From: Galactobacter sp052108535
Lineage (GTDB): Bacteria; Actinomycetota; Actinomycetes; Actinomycetales; Micrococcaceae
Length of the DNA: 15,824 nucleotides
Assembly: GCA_052108535.1 (NCBI GenBank)
Contig: JBQDZM010000051.1
Span: 1-15,824, forward strand
Reading direction: 5' to 3'
Positions 1-7,478 of the stretch are shown one piece after another. A program made the position numbers and the translations under genes. A model generated the notes under the pieces. The model did no database searches, had not been told where the DNA came from, and saw only the letters and a program-made list of their open reading frames with translations. Positions within the stretch are counted from its first letter, which is position 1. Each line of letters starts with the position of its first letter.

Positions 1-6
1 CTTCCA

Positions 7-21
7 GGCGGGAAACCCGCC
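7..21. terminator. Short GC-rich hairpin at left edge
   Basis: GGCGGG-AAA-CCCGCC forms a perfect 6-bp stem with a 3-nt loop. It sits just outside the probable IS end at position 30. It may be the terminator of a gene that lies left of the window. No T-tract follows on the + strand, so this is only a structural call. Confidence 0.35.
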
Positions 22-29
22 ACATCAGG

Positions 30-54
30 TGTCCACGAAACGAGGGTAACCTCA
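30..54. mobile_element. Probable IS3-family terminal inverted repeat (one end only)
   Basis: The + strand begins TGTCCACGAAACGAGGG here and runs to the TGA (read on the - strand) of the transposase remnant. IS3-family elements commonly start with TG, often TGTCCAC, and in some the transposase stop lies inside the inverted repeat, as it would here. The expected partner end in inverted orientation was not found in the window, so the element is incomplete. The match to IS termini is from memory of the family, not from a search. Confidence 0.45.
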
Positions 55-230
55 CTTAGCTTTAGCTCGGGTGGCGAGGGCTCGGCGGTCATAGAAATTG
101 CACTTGAGCGTGCCCCATTGTGACTTAGCCGTCGCGCTATCCCGGTACGCCCCAGTGCGCCCCATGGGCTGGCCTGCGTGTGGAGATTTGGAGGTGGAAG
201 GCCTCCTGCAAGCCAGGCACACGTGATCCG
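52..230 (-). pseudogene. Degenerate IS3-family transposase (OrfB, rve/DDE integrase) C-terminal remnant
   Basis: Read on the minus strand, positions 171-55 encode QPMGRTGAYRDSATAKSQW followed by TLKCNFYDRRALATRAKAK and a TGA at 54-52. IS3-group OrfB proteins have the pattern QSMGRTG-CYDNA-AESFW-TLK-EFYDRR-ATRAEA at the third catalytic residue, so the homology is clear. Here the catalytic AE reads AK, and the preceding DNA motif reads DS. The usual last 40 or so residues (the YN-RR-HS-LG region) are missing. Upstream, the related block (GSRVPGLQEAF, about 229-197) lies in another frame, implying a frameshift. The reading frame stays open further upstream to about 585, but that part shows no recognisable transposase motif and overlaps the next gene. 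The gene is inactive. Confidence 0.72.
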
Positions 231-533
231 GCCCCACTAGAGCTCTTCCACGCCGATAGCCCCGCCCACCCAGGCGTGACGTCGACGCCCCAAACCATGG
301 CGTAATCCCGTGCCCCCGGATACACTCGGGCGTCAAACCAGACCTGAACAGGCCCTGGGAAGAGTCGGTGACAAGGCTAACAATCCTCGCGGATGTGCGG
401 GTCGTCACCGTGGTGTGGAGGTTAACGACGTCATAATATTGGAAGAAATTGGCTTCCCTCTCCCGTAGCGCGCCCCGGATCCAGACCCAGGACCGGTTGG
501 CAATCAACGTATAGGTCTTGGACCGGCGGAGGA
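231..533. other. Intergenic stretch without a recognised gene
   Basis: This stretch lies between the IS remnant and the first membrane enzyme. Base composition is more AT-rich near 421-450 than in the surrounding genes. A minus-strand open frame crosses it, but it has no motif I recognise and atypical codons, so I do not call it. The only suggestive element is the AT-rich block at 421-440, listed separately. Confidence 0.5.
411..439 (+). promoter_or_regulatory. Tentative promoter region for the first OpgB/LtaS-like gene
   Basis: The sequence CATAAT (432-437), overlapping TAATAT (434-439), resembles a -10 hexamer and lies in an AT-rich island next to a GACGTC palindrome. No good -35 sits 16-18 nt upstream (TGGTGT at 411-416 is the closest). 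It would give a leader of roughly 130 nt. This is a weak call. Confidence 0.25.
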
Positions 534-575
534 ATGAGCAACGGGATGAGTGGGTCGGAAAGAGTAGGTGAACGT

Positions 576-2243
576 ATGGCGGCAACGCTGATGAAAGCGC
601 TGAGGCGCTCAGGGAAGGGCCTTGGCTGGTTCCTGGTCTACCTGACGATCTGGTTGGGCATCTTCCTGCTTGTGGCAGGTATCGGCATCCTGGTGATCTA
701 CGGACCCACCCCGGTGGATCAGGTCCTGTTCAACATGTTCCCGATCAACTTCGATTCCGGCGGAATCGTCGTGTGGATCGGTGTGATCGGACTCGGTGTG
801 CTCCCGATCCTGCTGACGCTGCTCATCGCGTTCTTCCACGTGCGTCACTACCGCAAGCTGCGCAACAACGGCTCCCGTTTGCGCCCGCGTCGCGCTCGCT
901 GGATCCCGCGTGCCATCGGCACCACGCTGGTCACCGCCCTGTTGGTGGCTGGGTTCACCACCTTCAGCACCACGGTCTCCCTGCCCTCCTACGTGAAGGC
1001 CTCCACCTCGTCCTACAGCATCAGCCAGTACTACAAGCAGCCCGTCGTCACGGCGCCGGAGAAGAAGCGCAACCTGGTGATGATCTACCTGGAGTCCGGT
1101 GAGGGCACTCTCGAGGACACGGATCTCTTCGACGAGAACCCCTACGAGCCCCTCAACGCCGTGACCAAGCCGGAAGACGGCTGGAAGACCATCGAGGATT
1201 ACAAGCAGTTCGAGGGTGGCGGCTGGACCATGGCCGGTATCACCTCCACCCAGTGCGCTACCCCGCTGAAGTCCAACGGTCTGCTCTCCGGTAAGTCCGG
1301 CCTCAATGAGGTCGGGGGAGTGTCCTCCTACCTCGGCGGCCTCACCTGCCTGGGCGACATTCTGAAGGACAACGGCTACAACAGCGTGTTCATGGGTGGC
1401 GCCAACGCCTCCTTCGCCTCGAAGGACGTCTTCCTGAAGACCCACGGCTACGACACCGAGTACGACTTGAAGACGTGGCAGGACGAGGAAGACATCCCCT
1501 CTGACGAGTTCCGTTCCGACTGGGGTCTGAGCGACCGCCAGCTGATGGAGCGCGGTATGCAGGAGATGGATGAACTGCACGCCACCGCTAAGAAGACCGG
1601 CCAGCCGTTCAACCTCTCCATGCTGACGCTGGACACCCACGAGCCCTCGCATATCTACCCCTACTGCGAGGACACCACGGAGAACACACTGACCTCCGTG
1701 TACCGCTGCTCCAACGATCAGGTGGCCTCCCTGGTGACCCACATGAAGGACAAGGGTTACCTGGACGACACCACCGTGGTCATCATGGGCGATCACTACA
1801 AGCACATGAGCCCCAACTACCAGTTCCACGAGCAGCTGGATGACAACGACGATCGCACCATCTACAACCGCATCTGGGTTCCGGGCGACCAGGACAACAA
1901 GCTGCAGACTCGGTCCGGGATCGATCAGCTCAACATGCTCCCGACCATCCTTGAGGCCACCGGCTTCGAGGTGAAGAACCGGGAAGCCGGCCTCGGCGTC
2001 TCCGCCTTTGCGCCGGAGTCCGAGATCCCTGCGGATTCCGCTCAGGCCCTGGACGAGAAGACGTCCAAGGAGTTGCTGGATTCTCGCTCGTCGGACTTCT
2101 TCAACCTGACCTGGGGCGACGAAGCCGCCCTGGATAAGGGCGTGAAGATCGACAAGGAAGTGAACCTGAAGGGTCGGGACGCCGCGGAGGACCCGGAGGA
2201 CGGCGACTCACCCGAGGAACAGGGCGCCACAGGGCACCAGTGA
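576..2243 (+). CDS. OpgB/LTA-synthase-family phosphoglycerol transferase (sulfatase-fold membrane enzyme), paralog A
   Basis: This 555-aa membrane protein has an extracellular alkaline-phosphatase/sulfatase fold. Three hydrophobic segments are visible at about 18-43, 62-89 and 110-132. The catalytic domain follows from about 165. Expected metal and nucleophile residues are present: E173 in YLESGE, T218 in GGWTMAG, and D406/H407 in GDHYKH. H355 in TLDTHEP fits a substrate-binding His. C227/C258 and C364/C378 could form disulfides. The GGWT-AG--STQC--PL block is like E. coli OpgB, which moves glycerol phosphate from phosphatidylglycerol to a glycan. The acceptor here is unknown; a lipoteichoic acid or lipoglycan is an inference. 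I chose the ATG at 576 rather than 534 or 546. AGGTGA lies 4 nt upstream, and this start gives the same 17-residue lead-in as the paralog at 3450. The ATG at 534 sits only 1 nt after GGAGG. The acidic C-terminal tail (about 512-555) is longer than in the paralog. Confidence 0.85.
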   Translation: MAATLMKALRRSGKGLGWFLVYLTIWLGIFLLVAGIGILVIYGPTPVDQVLFNMFPINFDSGGIVVWIGVIGLGVLPILLTLLIAFFHVRHYRKLRNNGSRLRPRRARWIPRAIGTTLVTALLVAGFTTFSTTVSLPSYVKASTSSYSISQYYKQPVVTAPEKKRNLVMIYLESGEGTLEDTDLFDENPYEPLNAVTKPEDGWKTIEDYKQFEGGGWTMAGITSTQCATPLKSNGLLSGKSGLNEVGGVSSYLGGLTCLGDILKDNGYNSVFMGGANASFASKDVFLKTHGYDTEYDLKTWQDEEDIPSDEFRSDWGLSDRQLMERGMQEMDELHATAKKTGQPFNLSMLTLDTHEPSHIYPYCEDTTENTLTSVYRCSNDQVASLVTHMKDKGYLDDTTVVIMGDHYKHMSPNYQFHEQLDDNDDRTIYNRIWVPGDQDNKLQTRSGIDQLNMLPTILEATGFEVKNREAGLGVSAFAPESEIPADSAQALDEKTSKELLDSRSSDFFNLTWGDEAALDKGVKIDKEVNLKGRDAAEDPEDGDSPEEQGATGHQ

Positions 2244-2264
2244 TCCGCTGAGTTCACCAATGCG

Positions 2265-2307
2265 CGACGGCCGGTGGCCGGCTTTTGAAGCCGGCCACCG
2301 GCCGTCG
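2265..2307. terminator. Bidirectional terminator, perfect 20-bp stem
   Basis: Arms 2265-2284 and 2288-2307 are perfect reverse complements with a 3-nt loop (TTG). The hairpin lies between the convergent stops of the OpgB/LtaS-like gene (2243) and the D-2-hydroxyacid dehydrogenase (2355). There is no long T-run, as is common for GC-rich actinobacterial terminators. Confidence 0.85.
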
Positions 2308-2354
2308 GACGTTAGGTGTGGTCGGTACGTTTCGCGTCGAAGTGTGAGCAGCAC

Positions 2355-3308
2355 TCAGGCGAGGACGCGGATGGGGCTGCCGTTCAGCCAGGCTTCGATG
2401 TCTTCGAGGGCCTGCCCATAGAAGGTGCGGTAGGTGTTGTGGGTGACGTAGCCCAGATGTGGGGTCATGAGCAGGTTCGGGGCATCCCGCAGCGGGTGGT
2501 CCACGGGGAGCGGCTCGTGGTCGTAGACATCCAATCCGGCTCCGGCGATCTCTCCGGCCTCTAGGGCGCGGGTCAGGGCATGGGTGTCTACCAAGGGGCC
2601 GCGGGCGGTGTTGATCAGGAACGCCGACGACTTCATGGCACGGAGCTGGTCCGTGCCGATCAGCCCGCGGCTGCGGTCGGACAGCTTGTAATGCACGGTG
2701 ACCACGTCAGCTGTTGCGAGGAGTTCGGCCTGGTCCACCCGACGTACGCCGGGGACGGCTGCGGCGGCTTCCGCCGTGAGGTTCTGGCTCCAGGCCACCA
2801 CGTTCATACCGAAGGCTTGGCCCACCTGCGCCACCCTAGAACCGATCCGTCCCAGGCCCACCACACCGAGGGTTGCTCCCTCCAGGTCGGCGCCCAGTGT
2901 GGATTGCCAGCGGCCGCGGCGTAGCGCGGCGACCTCCTGCGGCAGGTGACGCATCAGGCCCAGGATCAACGACCACGTCAGTTCCACGGTGGCTGAGGCG
3001 GGGGAGTCGGTATTGCAGACCATGATGCCGTGGTCGGCGGACGCCTCCAGGTCGATGCTCGCGTTGGCCCGGCCCGTGGTCACCAACAATTTCAGGTGGT
3101 TGAGGGCGCCCAGGCGTTCCGCGTCGAAGTGGGTGCGTTCCCGCATCGCGACGAGGATCTCCGCGTCTCCAACGGCCGCCACGAGCGCTTCGGTGTCCTC
3201 CACGCGGCGGTGGAGGAAGTCGACGCGATGCCCCGCAGAGGTGAGCCGGTCCCAGTCGGCGCACATTGAGGCCACTGATTGGTAGTCGTCTAGAACGCAG
3301 ATCCGCAT
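2355..3308 (-). CDS. D-2-hydroxyacid dehydrogenase family protein (NAD(P)-dependent, PGDH-like)
   Basis: This 317-aa cytosolic oxidoreductase is of normal family length and interconverts a 2-oxoacid and a D-2-hydroxyacid; the substrate cannot be read from the sequence. The Rossmann motif GLGRIG is at 151-156. The catalytic set is R236 (NTARGPLVD), E265 (DVYDHEPL) and H284 (MTPHLGY). After the second strand of the nucleotide-binding domain the protein reads VAWSQNLT instead of carrying the usual acidic residue of NAD-specific enzymes. That is typical of a PGDH-like subgroup and leaves the cofactor open. The ATG at 3308 has no purine-rich ribosome site: the preceding bases read CTCCTCACC on this strand. 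TAGTCT lies exactly 7 nt upstream, so a leaderless mRNA is likely. The gene sits between two + strand paralogs in the opposite direction and is not co-transcribed with them. Confidence 0.88.
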   Translation of the reverse strand: MRICVLDDYQSVASMCADWDRLTSAGHRVDFLHRRVEDTEALVAAVGDAEILVAMRERTHFDAERLGALNHLKLLVTTGRANASIDLEASADHGIMVCNTDSPASATVELTWSLILGLMRHLPQEVAALRRGRWQSTLGADLEGATLGVVGLGRIGSRVAQVGQAFGMNVVAWSQNLTAEAAAAVPGVRRVDQAELLATADVVTVHYKLSDRSRGLIGTDQLRAMKSSAFLINTARGPLVDTHALTRALEAGEIAGAGLDVYDHEPLPVDHPLRDAPNLLMTPHLGYVTHNTYRTFYGQALEDIEAWLNGSPIRVLA

Positions 3309-3315
3309 GGTGAGG

Positions 3316-3321
3316 AGACTA
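3316..3321 (-). promoter_or_regulatory. -10 box of a likely leaderless promoter for the D-2-hydroxyacid dehydrogenase
   Basis: On the minus strand TAGTCT (fits TANNNT) ends 7 nt before the ATG at 3308, so transcription would start at or next to the start codon. No convincing -35 is visible. The same 7-nt geometry recurs at 12543 and 12962. Confidence 0.5.
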
Positions 3322-3384
3322 GCCGATGCTCGGGCGTGACCGATTCCTCTCGGTCCCTTCAGGGGCTGACCCCACGTGATGGAT

Positions 3385-3407
3385 TAAAATAGGCAGGATG
3401 TTCATCC
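3385..3407 (+). promoter_or_regulatory. Probable -10 box and adjacent dyad upstream of paralog B
   Basis: TAAAAT at 3385-3390 differs from TATAAT at one base and stands out in GC-rich DNA; the -35 region is poor. Immediately downstream, GGATG-TT-CATCC (3396-3407) is an inverted repeat over the expected transcription start, so a repressor site is possible. The leader would be about 50 nt. Confidence 0.4.
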
Positions 3408-3449
3408 GGGGGTGCCGGGTGCCGGTGAGAAACACGTGAGGTGACGCGG

Positions 3450-5024
3450 GTGAGTTCAGCTACGGTCGGCAGGTTCAGGAGAGCGGCCAAGGCGGTCGGT
3501 GGCGTCCTGGTTTATATCCTGCTCTGGGCTGGAATCACGCTGTTGTTGGCGGGGATCGGCATCCGGCTGATGTGGGGCGACATCTCTGTTGACCAAATGA
3601 TGCTGAACATCGTGACGATCAACGCTGACGGCGGTGGCGGCATCGTCGTCTGGATCGCCGTTCTGGGCTTTGGTCTGCTCCCTGTGCTCATCACCTTAGG
3701 CGTGTGGTTCTTCCGTTTTAGGCGGAGACGTCGACGCGAACGCGACACCGGGGCCACTCAGCCTCGAAGCCCTTCCGTCTGGAGGCGCTCGCTCAGCGGG
3801 TTGCTGGTGGCGCTGGTAGTGGTGGGCGGTGCCACGGCGTTCGTCTCTACGGTTCGGGTGGGGCAGTACATTCAGTCGGCCAATTCCGAATACGACATTG
3901 CCGATTACTACCGTGCCCCCGTGGTGACGAATCCCGGTGCGACCGCGGAGCACAAGAACTTGGTGTTGATCTACATCGAATCCGGTGAGGCGACGCTCTC
4001 CGACACCACCTTGTTTGAGAAGGACCCTTTTACCCCCTTGGAGACCTCCGCCTCGTTGGATAAGGGGTGGAAGAGCATCGAGAATTTTCAGCAGTACGAG
4101 GGCGGTGGCTGGACCATGTCCGGCATCGTCTCCACCCAGTGCGGCATTCCCCTGAAGTCCAATGGGACCCTGACCGGGCAGATCGGGTTGAACAAGGTGG
4201 ACGGGGTGGCCACCTATCTAAGTGGGCAGGACTGCCTCGGGAACGTGCTGAAGGAACAGGGCTACGACAACGTGTTCATGGGCGGGGCCAAGGGGGCCTT
4301 TGCGGGGAAGGGGATCTACCTCCACGACCATGGCTACGACACGGAATATGACCTGGACACGTGGCGGAACAAGGGCGAGCCCGCGGACCAGTACCGGTCC
4401 GACTGGGGGTTGAGTGACAAGCGGTTGATGGCCAACGCTCGCGATGAGGTGGATCGTCTCCACGCTCAAGCGCAGATAACCGGGCAGCCGTTCAATCTCT
4501 CCATGCTCACGCTGGACACGCACGAGCCCGTGCACATCTACGACTACTGCGACGTGGACACCGAGGAGCCTTTGACCTCGGTCTTCCAGTGCTCCGTGCA
4601 GCAGGTGGCGGACTTCGTGGACTACATGGATGAGCAGGGTTACCTGGAGGACACGTCCGTGGTGATCATGGGGGATCACCTGAAGCACATGGGGGTGGCG
4701 GATAAGTTCCACGACGAACTGGAGGAGAATCCGGATCGTTCCATCTTCAACCGCATCTGGGTGGCGGGACAGGACCGCGACCGGTTGCAGGTGCGGGACG
4801 GCGTGGATCAGCTGAACCTGTTCCCGACCCTGCTGGAGGCGGCAGGTGTGCAGGTGAAGGACCGTCAGGCAGGGCTCGGCGTGTCCGTGTTCTCCCCGAC
4901 GCTGCCCAAGAATTCCGCGCAGGCGCTGAATCCGGAGACCTACGTGAAGGTGCTGGACGCCAGGTCCAAGGATTTCTACCAGCAGGCGTGGGGTGGGCAG
5001 GACACGGATCAGCAGGATGATTGA
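3450..5024 (+). CDS. OpgB/LTA-synthase-family phosphoglycerol transferase (sulfatase-fold membrane enzyme), paralog B
   Basis: This 524-aa paralog of the protein at 576-2243 is collinear with it over nearly the whole length and, by eye, well over half identical in the catalytic domain. Hydrophobic segments lie at about 18-43, 63-89 and 112-133, with an Arg-rich cytosolic loop at 89-97. Active-site residues match: E177 (YIESGE), T222 (GGWTMSG), D409/H410 (GDHLKH) and H358 (TLDTHEP). The four cysteines are kept (C231, C262, C367, C381). I use the GTG at 3450, because GAGGTGA lies 5 nt upstream and the N-terminus then aligns residue for residue with paralog A. An upstream in-frame GTG at 3441 overlaps that ribosome site. 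The acidic C-terminal extension of paralog A is missing. Keeping both copies with complete catalytic sets suggests different acceptors or conditions, which is inference. Confidence 0.85.
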   Translation: MSSATVGRFRRAAKAVGGVLVYILLWAGITLLLAGIGIRLMWGDISVDQMMLNIVTINADGGGGIVVWIAVLGFGLLPVLITLGVWFFRFRRRRRRERDTGATQPRSPSVWRRSLSGLLVALVVVGGATAFVSTVRVGQYIQSANSEYDIADYYRAPVVTNPGATAEHKNLVLIYIESGEATLSDTTLFEKDPFTPLETSASLDKGWKSIENFQQYEGGGWTMSGIVSTQCGIPLKSNGTLTGQIGLNKVDGVATYLSGQDCLGNVLKEQGYDNVFMGGAKGAFAGKGIYLHDHGYDTEYDLDTWRNKGEPADQYRSDWGLSDKRLMANARDEVDRLHAQAQITGQPFNLSMLTLDTHEPVHIYDYCDVDTEEPLTSVFQCSVQQVADFVDYMDEQGYLEDTSVVIMGDHLKHMGVADKFHDELEENPDRSIFNRIWVAGQDRDRLQVRDGVDQLNLFPTLLEAAGVQVKDRQAGLGVSVFSPTLPKNSAQALNPETYVKVLDARSKDFYQQAWGGQDTDQQDD

Positions 5025-5064
5025 TCCCGCAGACCTCACAGGCCTTTGCAACGGAATCCGTGGT

Positions 5065-5092
5065 GTGATGCAATGAAGGCAACGAATATGGT
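5065..5092 (+). promoter_or_regulatory. Tentative promoter for the aldehyde dehydrogenase
   Basis: TATGGT (5087-5092, TANNNT) with GTGATG (5065-5070) at 16-nt spacing is the best pair in the 116-nt gap before the gene. It would give a leader of about 40 nt. An alternative is TTGCAA (5046-5051) with TGCAAT (5069-5074). Both are weak. Confidence 0.28.
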
Positions 5093-5140
5093 GGGTACAC
5101 ACGGGTATTCGCTACGGAGATCATGAGGAGCGGAACGCGC

Positions 5141-6517
5141 ATGTCCAAGTACAGGGTTCAGAATCCGGCCACCGGTGAGGTCGTGGAGACCTTCGCGGAG
5201 GCCACCGACGCTCAGATCGAGGACGCCCTTGCCGCAGCCCACGGCGTGTACGTGGAGTGGAAGGACCGCGACATCCAGGAGCGCGCGGCGATTGTCCGCC
5301 GCGTCGCTGAGCTGTTCGTGGAGCGTGCAGACGAGTTGGCCCGCACCATCGCCACCGAAATGGGGAAGTCCGTCCAGGAGTCCCTGGACGAAGTCCAGTT
5401 CGCAGCGGACATCATCGACTACTACGGTGTGCACGGGCCCAGCCTGGCCGGCGATTACCAGATCCCCTCCACCATTCCCGGTGTGGCTCGGATCGAGGCG
5501 CTGCCCATCGGTGCGCTGCTGGGCGTCATGCCGTGGAACTTCCCCTACTACCAGGTGGCCCGTTTCGCGGCCCCGAACCTGGTGCTCGGCAACACGATCA
5601 TGCTCAAGCATGCCGACGTCTGCGGCCGTTCCGCGCAGCTGATCGAGGACATCATGGTCGCCGCTGGCGTGCCGGTCGGTGGCTACCAGGCGCTCTACGC
5701 CAACCACGACCAGATTGCCACGATGGTGGCCGATCCCCGTGTGCAGGGTGTCTCCTTGACCGGTTCCGAGCGGGCCGGCGCCATCATCGGTGCCCAGGCC
5801 GGCGCCAATCTGAAGAAGGCCGTGCTGGAACTGGGTGGGATCGACCCCATGGTGGTCCTGGACGCCGACGATGTCGCCGCCGTGGCCAAGGACGCCTGGG
5901 ACTTCCGCGTCTACAACGCCGGCCAGGTCTGCAACTCAAACAAGCGCCTGATCGTCATGGACGACATCTACGACGAGTTCGTGGCGGAACTGGTCAAGCT
6001 CGGTACCGGCCTCACGCCTGGCGACCAGCTGGATCTGCAGGAGGGCCAGTACGTGCCGCTGTCCTCCCGCGCTGCCGCGGAGACCGTGGACGCTCAGGTC
6101 CGCAAGGCCGTTGAAGAGGGCGGTCGCGTGTTGGTGGGTGGCGAGATTTCTGAAGCTCCCGCCGCCTACTACGCACCGACCGTCCTGGTGGATGTTCCCC
6201 GCGATTCCGCGTCCTACCGCCAGGAGATCTTCGGCCCGGTCGCCACCGTCTACAAGGTGTCCTCCGATGCCGAGGCGCTGGAGCTGGCCAACGATTGCGA
6301 TCTGGGCCTGGGCGGGTCCGTGTTCTCCACCGATCCGGCGCGTGCCGAGGCCATCGCCTCCAAGCTGGAGACCGGGATGACGCACGTGAACATCATCGCT
6401 GCCGAGGCCGCGGAGATCCCGTTCGGTGGCGTGAAGCGCTCCGGTTTCGGCCGCGAGATGGGCCCCATCGGCATGGGTGAGTTCGTGAACAAGCGCCTGC
6501 ACTTCATCGCGAAGTAG
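5141..6517 (+). CDS. NAD(P)-dependent succinate-semialdehyde-type aldehyde dehydrogenase
   Basis: This 458-aa enzyme of the aldehyde dehydrogenase superfamily oxidises an aldehyde to the acid in the cytosol. Landmark residues are N133 in PWNFP (oxyanion), K156 in MLKHA (cofactor), GSERAG at 208-213, E230 in LELGG (general base), nucleophile C264 in AGQVCNS, and EIFGP at 362-366. The GQVC--SKR-like context and KHA motif resemble the Sad/YneI and GabD branch, which makes succinate from succinate semialdehyde in the GABA shunt. The exact substrate is inferred. I chose ATG 5141: GAGGAG lies 10 nt upstream and the protein then begins MSKYRVQNPATGEVV, as is usual. An ATG at 5123 has its purine run only 2 nt away. 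No GABA transaminase is adjacent, so the source of the aldehyde is unknown. Confidence 0.86.
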   Translation: MSKYRVQNPATGEVVETFAEATDAQIEDALAAAHGVYVEWKDRDIQERAAIVRRVAELFVERADELARTIATEMGKSVQESLDEVQFAADIIDYYGVHGPSLAGDYQIPSTIPGVARIEALPIGALLGVMPWNFPYYQVARFAAPNLVLGNTIMLKHADVCGRSAQLIEDIMVAAGVPVGGYQALYANHDQIATMVADPRVQGVSLTGSERAGAIIGAQAGANLKKAVLELGGIDPMVVLDADDVAAVAKDAWDFRVYNAGQVCNSNKRLIVMDDIYDEFVAELVKLGTGLTPGDQLDLQEGQYVPLSSRAAAETVDAQVRKAVEEGGRVLVGGEISEAPAAYYAPTVLVDVPRDSASYRQEIFGPVATVYKVSSDAEALELANDCDLGLGGSVFSTDPARAEAIASKLETGMTHVNIIAAEAAEIPFGGVKRSGFGREMGPIGMGEFVNKRLHFIAK

Positions 6518-6572
6518 TCCGAGCGCAACCATCCCTGTGCGCCCCTGATCCCGCGGCTCTGGCCGTGGACCC

Positions 6573-6623
6573 AAGGTGAGAATGCCCGACGACGCGTGTT
6601 GCGTCGTCGGGCATTCTCACCTT
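6573..6623. terminator. Bidirectional terminator, perfect 23-bp stem
   Basis: Arms 6573-6595 and 6601-6623 are perfect reverse complements with a 5-nt loop (GTGTT). The arms end in AAGG/CCTT. The hairpin lies between the convergent stops of the aldehyde dehydrogenase (6517) and the SDR (6654) and can serve both. Confidence 0.88.
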
Positions 6624-6635
6624 CGCGAGGGCGCA

Positions 6636-6652
6636 GGCGCCCGCCGGGCGCC
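6636..6652. terminator. Second short hairpin directly after the SDR stop
   Basis: GGCGCCC-GCC-GGGCGCC is a 7-bp perfect stem with a 3-nt loop, 1 nt beyond the SDR stop codon as read on the minus strand. It may assist the larger terminator at 6573-6623. Confidence 0.4.
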
Positions 6653-6653
6653 G

Positions 6654-7436
6654 TCAGTACTTGGCGGACTGGCCCCCGTCGATCGGGATCACGGCGGCGT
6701 TGATGTAGCTGGCGTCCTCGGAGAGCAGGAAGGCGACCACGGACGCGATCTCCGGGGCCTCGCCGTAGCGTTTGGTCGGGTTGACCTGGATGAACTCCTC
6801 GGCGGCCTTGCGGGGGTTGTCCGGGTCGATCTGCTTCATGGAGTTCTCCACCATCGGCGTCCAGATGGCGCCTGGGGCGATCGCGTTGATGCGGACCCCG
6901 AACTGGCCATACTCAATGGCGGAGTTGCGGGTCAGGCCCACAACGCCATGCTTGGCCGCTGCGTAACCGGACTGGTTCCCGACGCCGCGGATGCCGCCCA
7001 CCGAGGCGGTGTTCACGATGTAGCCGGAACCCTGAGCGTGCATGACCTTGAGCACGGCCTCGAGGCCCAGGAAAACGCCCTGCAGGTTGACGGCGATGAC
7101 CTTGTTGAACTCGTCTGCGCCGAAGTTCTCGGTCAGGTTTTGCCTGCCTTCGATCCCGGCGTTGTTGAAGAAGCCGTCGATGCGGCCGAACTCGCTGACC
7201 GTGGCATCCACATACCCCTGCACAGCGGCGGGGTCGGTGACGTCGGCGACGGTCGTGAGCACCTTGGCGTCGGGGGCGACCTCCGCGATGGCGGCCTTGG
7301 CGGCTTCCAGGCCCTTCTCTGACACATCAACCAGGGACAGCGAGGCGCCTTCGGACGCTACGCGCGTCGCCGTGGCCTGGCCCAGGCCGGAGCCGCCGCC
7401 GGTGATGAGGATGACTTTGTTCTCGAAACGAGACAT
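6654..7436 (-). CDS. Short-chain dehydrogenase/reductase (classical SDR, NAD-type)
   Basis: This 260-aa classical SDR has the cofactor motif TGGGSGLG at 12-19, an Asp at 37 after the second strand (LVDVS, favouring NAD over NADP), NNAG at 91-94, and the catalytic triad S145, Y158 and K162 (YAAAK). The end reads VIPIDGGQSAKY, typical of the family. The substrate cannot be named; relatives oxidise cyclic or secondary alcohols, sugars or 3-hydroxyacyl groups. The ATG at 7436 has GGAAGGAA ending 3 nt upstream. The apparent open frame running further upstream crosses the run of Ns and duplicated sequence and is not real. The gene lies downstream of the amidase on the same strand but has its own leader. 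Confidence 0.87.
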   Translation of the reverse strand: MSRFENKVILITGGGSGLGQATATRVASEGASLSLVDVSEKGLEAAKAAIAEVAPDAKVLTTVADVTDPAAVQGYVDATVSEFGRIDGFFNNAGIEGRQNLTENFGADEFNKVIAVNLQGVFLGLEAVLKVMHAQGSGYIVNTASVGGIRGVGNQSGYAAAKHGVVGLTRNSAIEYGQFGVRINAIAPGAIWTPMVENSMKQIDPDNPRKAAEEFIQVNPTKRYGEAPEIASVVAFLLSEDASYINAAVIPIDGGQSAKY

Positions 7437-7478
7437 GGGTTCCTTCCACTTCGTTGTGGTGATCATGCTTGCGGTGAT
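7424..7478. repeat. 55-bp direct repeat, left copy (flank of scaffold gap)
   Basis: Starts CGAAACGAGACATGGG and is identical over all 55 bases to 7579-7633. It contains the SDR start codon and ribosome site. See the gap entry. Confidence 0.95.

Noticed and set aside
137..585. Long minus-strand open frame covering the region before the first membrane enzyme
   Set aside because: Only its last 40 codons carry a transposase signature; the upstream part has no motif, odd codons, and overlaps the start of a real + strand gene. It is treated as a pseudogene remnant only.
609..1829. 406-aa minus-strand open frame inside paralog A (and a similar one at 4218-5102 inside paralog B)
   Set aside because: These are His/Val/Gln-rich shadow frames typical of antisense reading of GC-rich genes, with no motifs; the + strand frame has a full catalytic set.
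2316..3285. Several + strand open frames across the D-2-hydroxyacid dehydrogenase
   Set aside because: All are shadows of the minus-strand gene, which has complete Rossmann and catalytic motifs.
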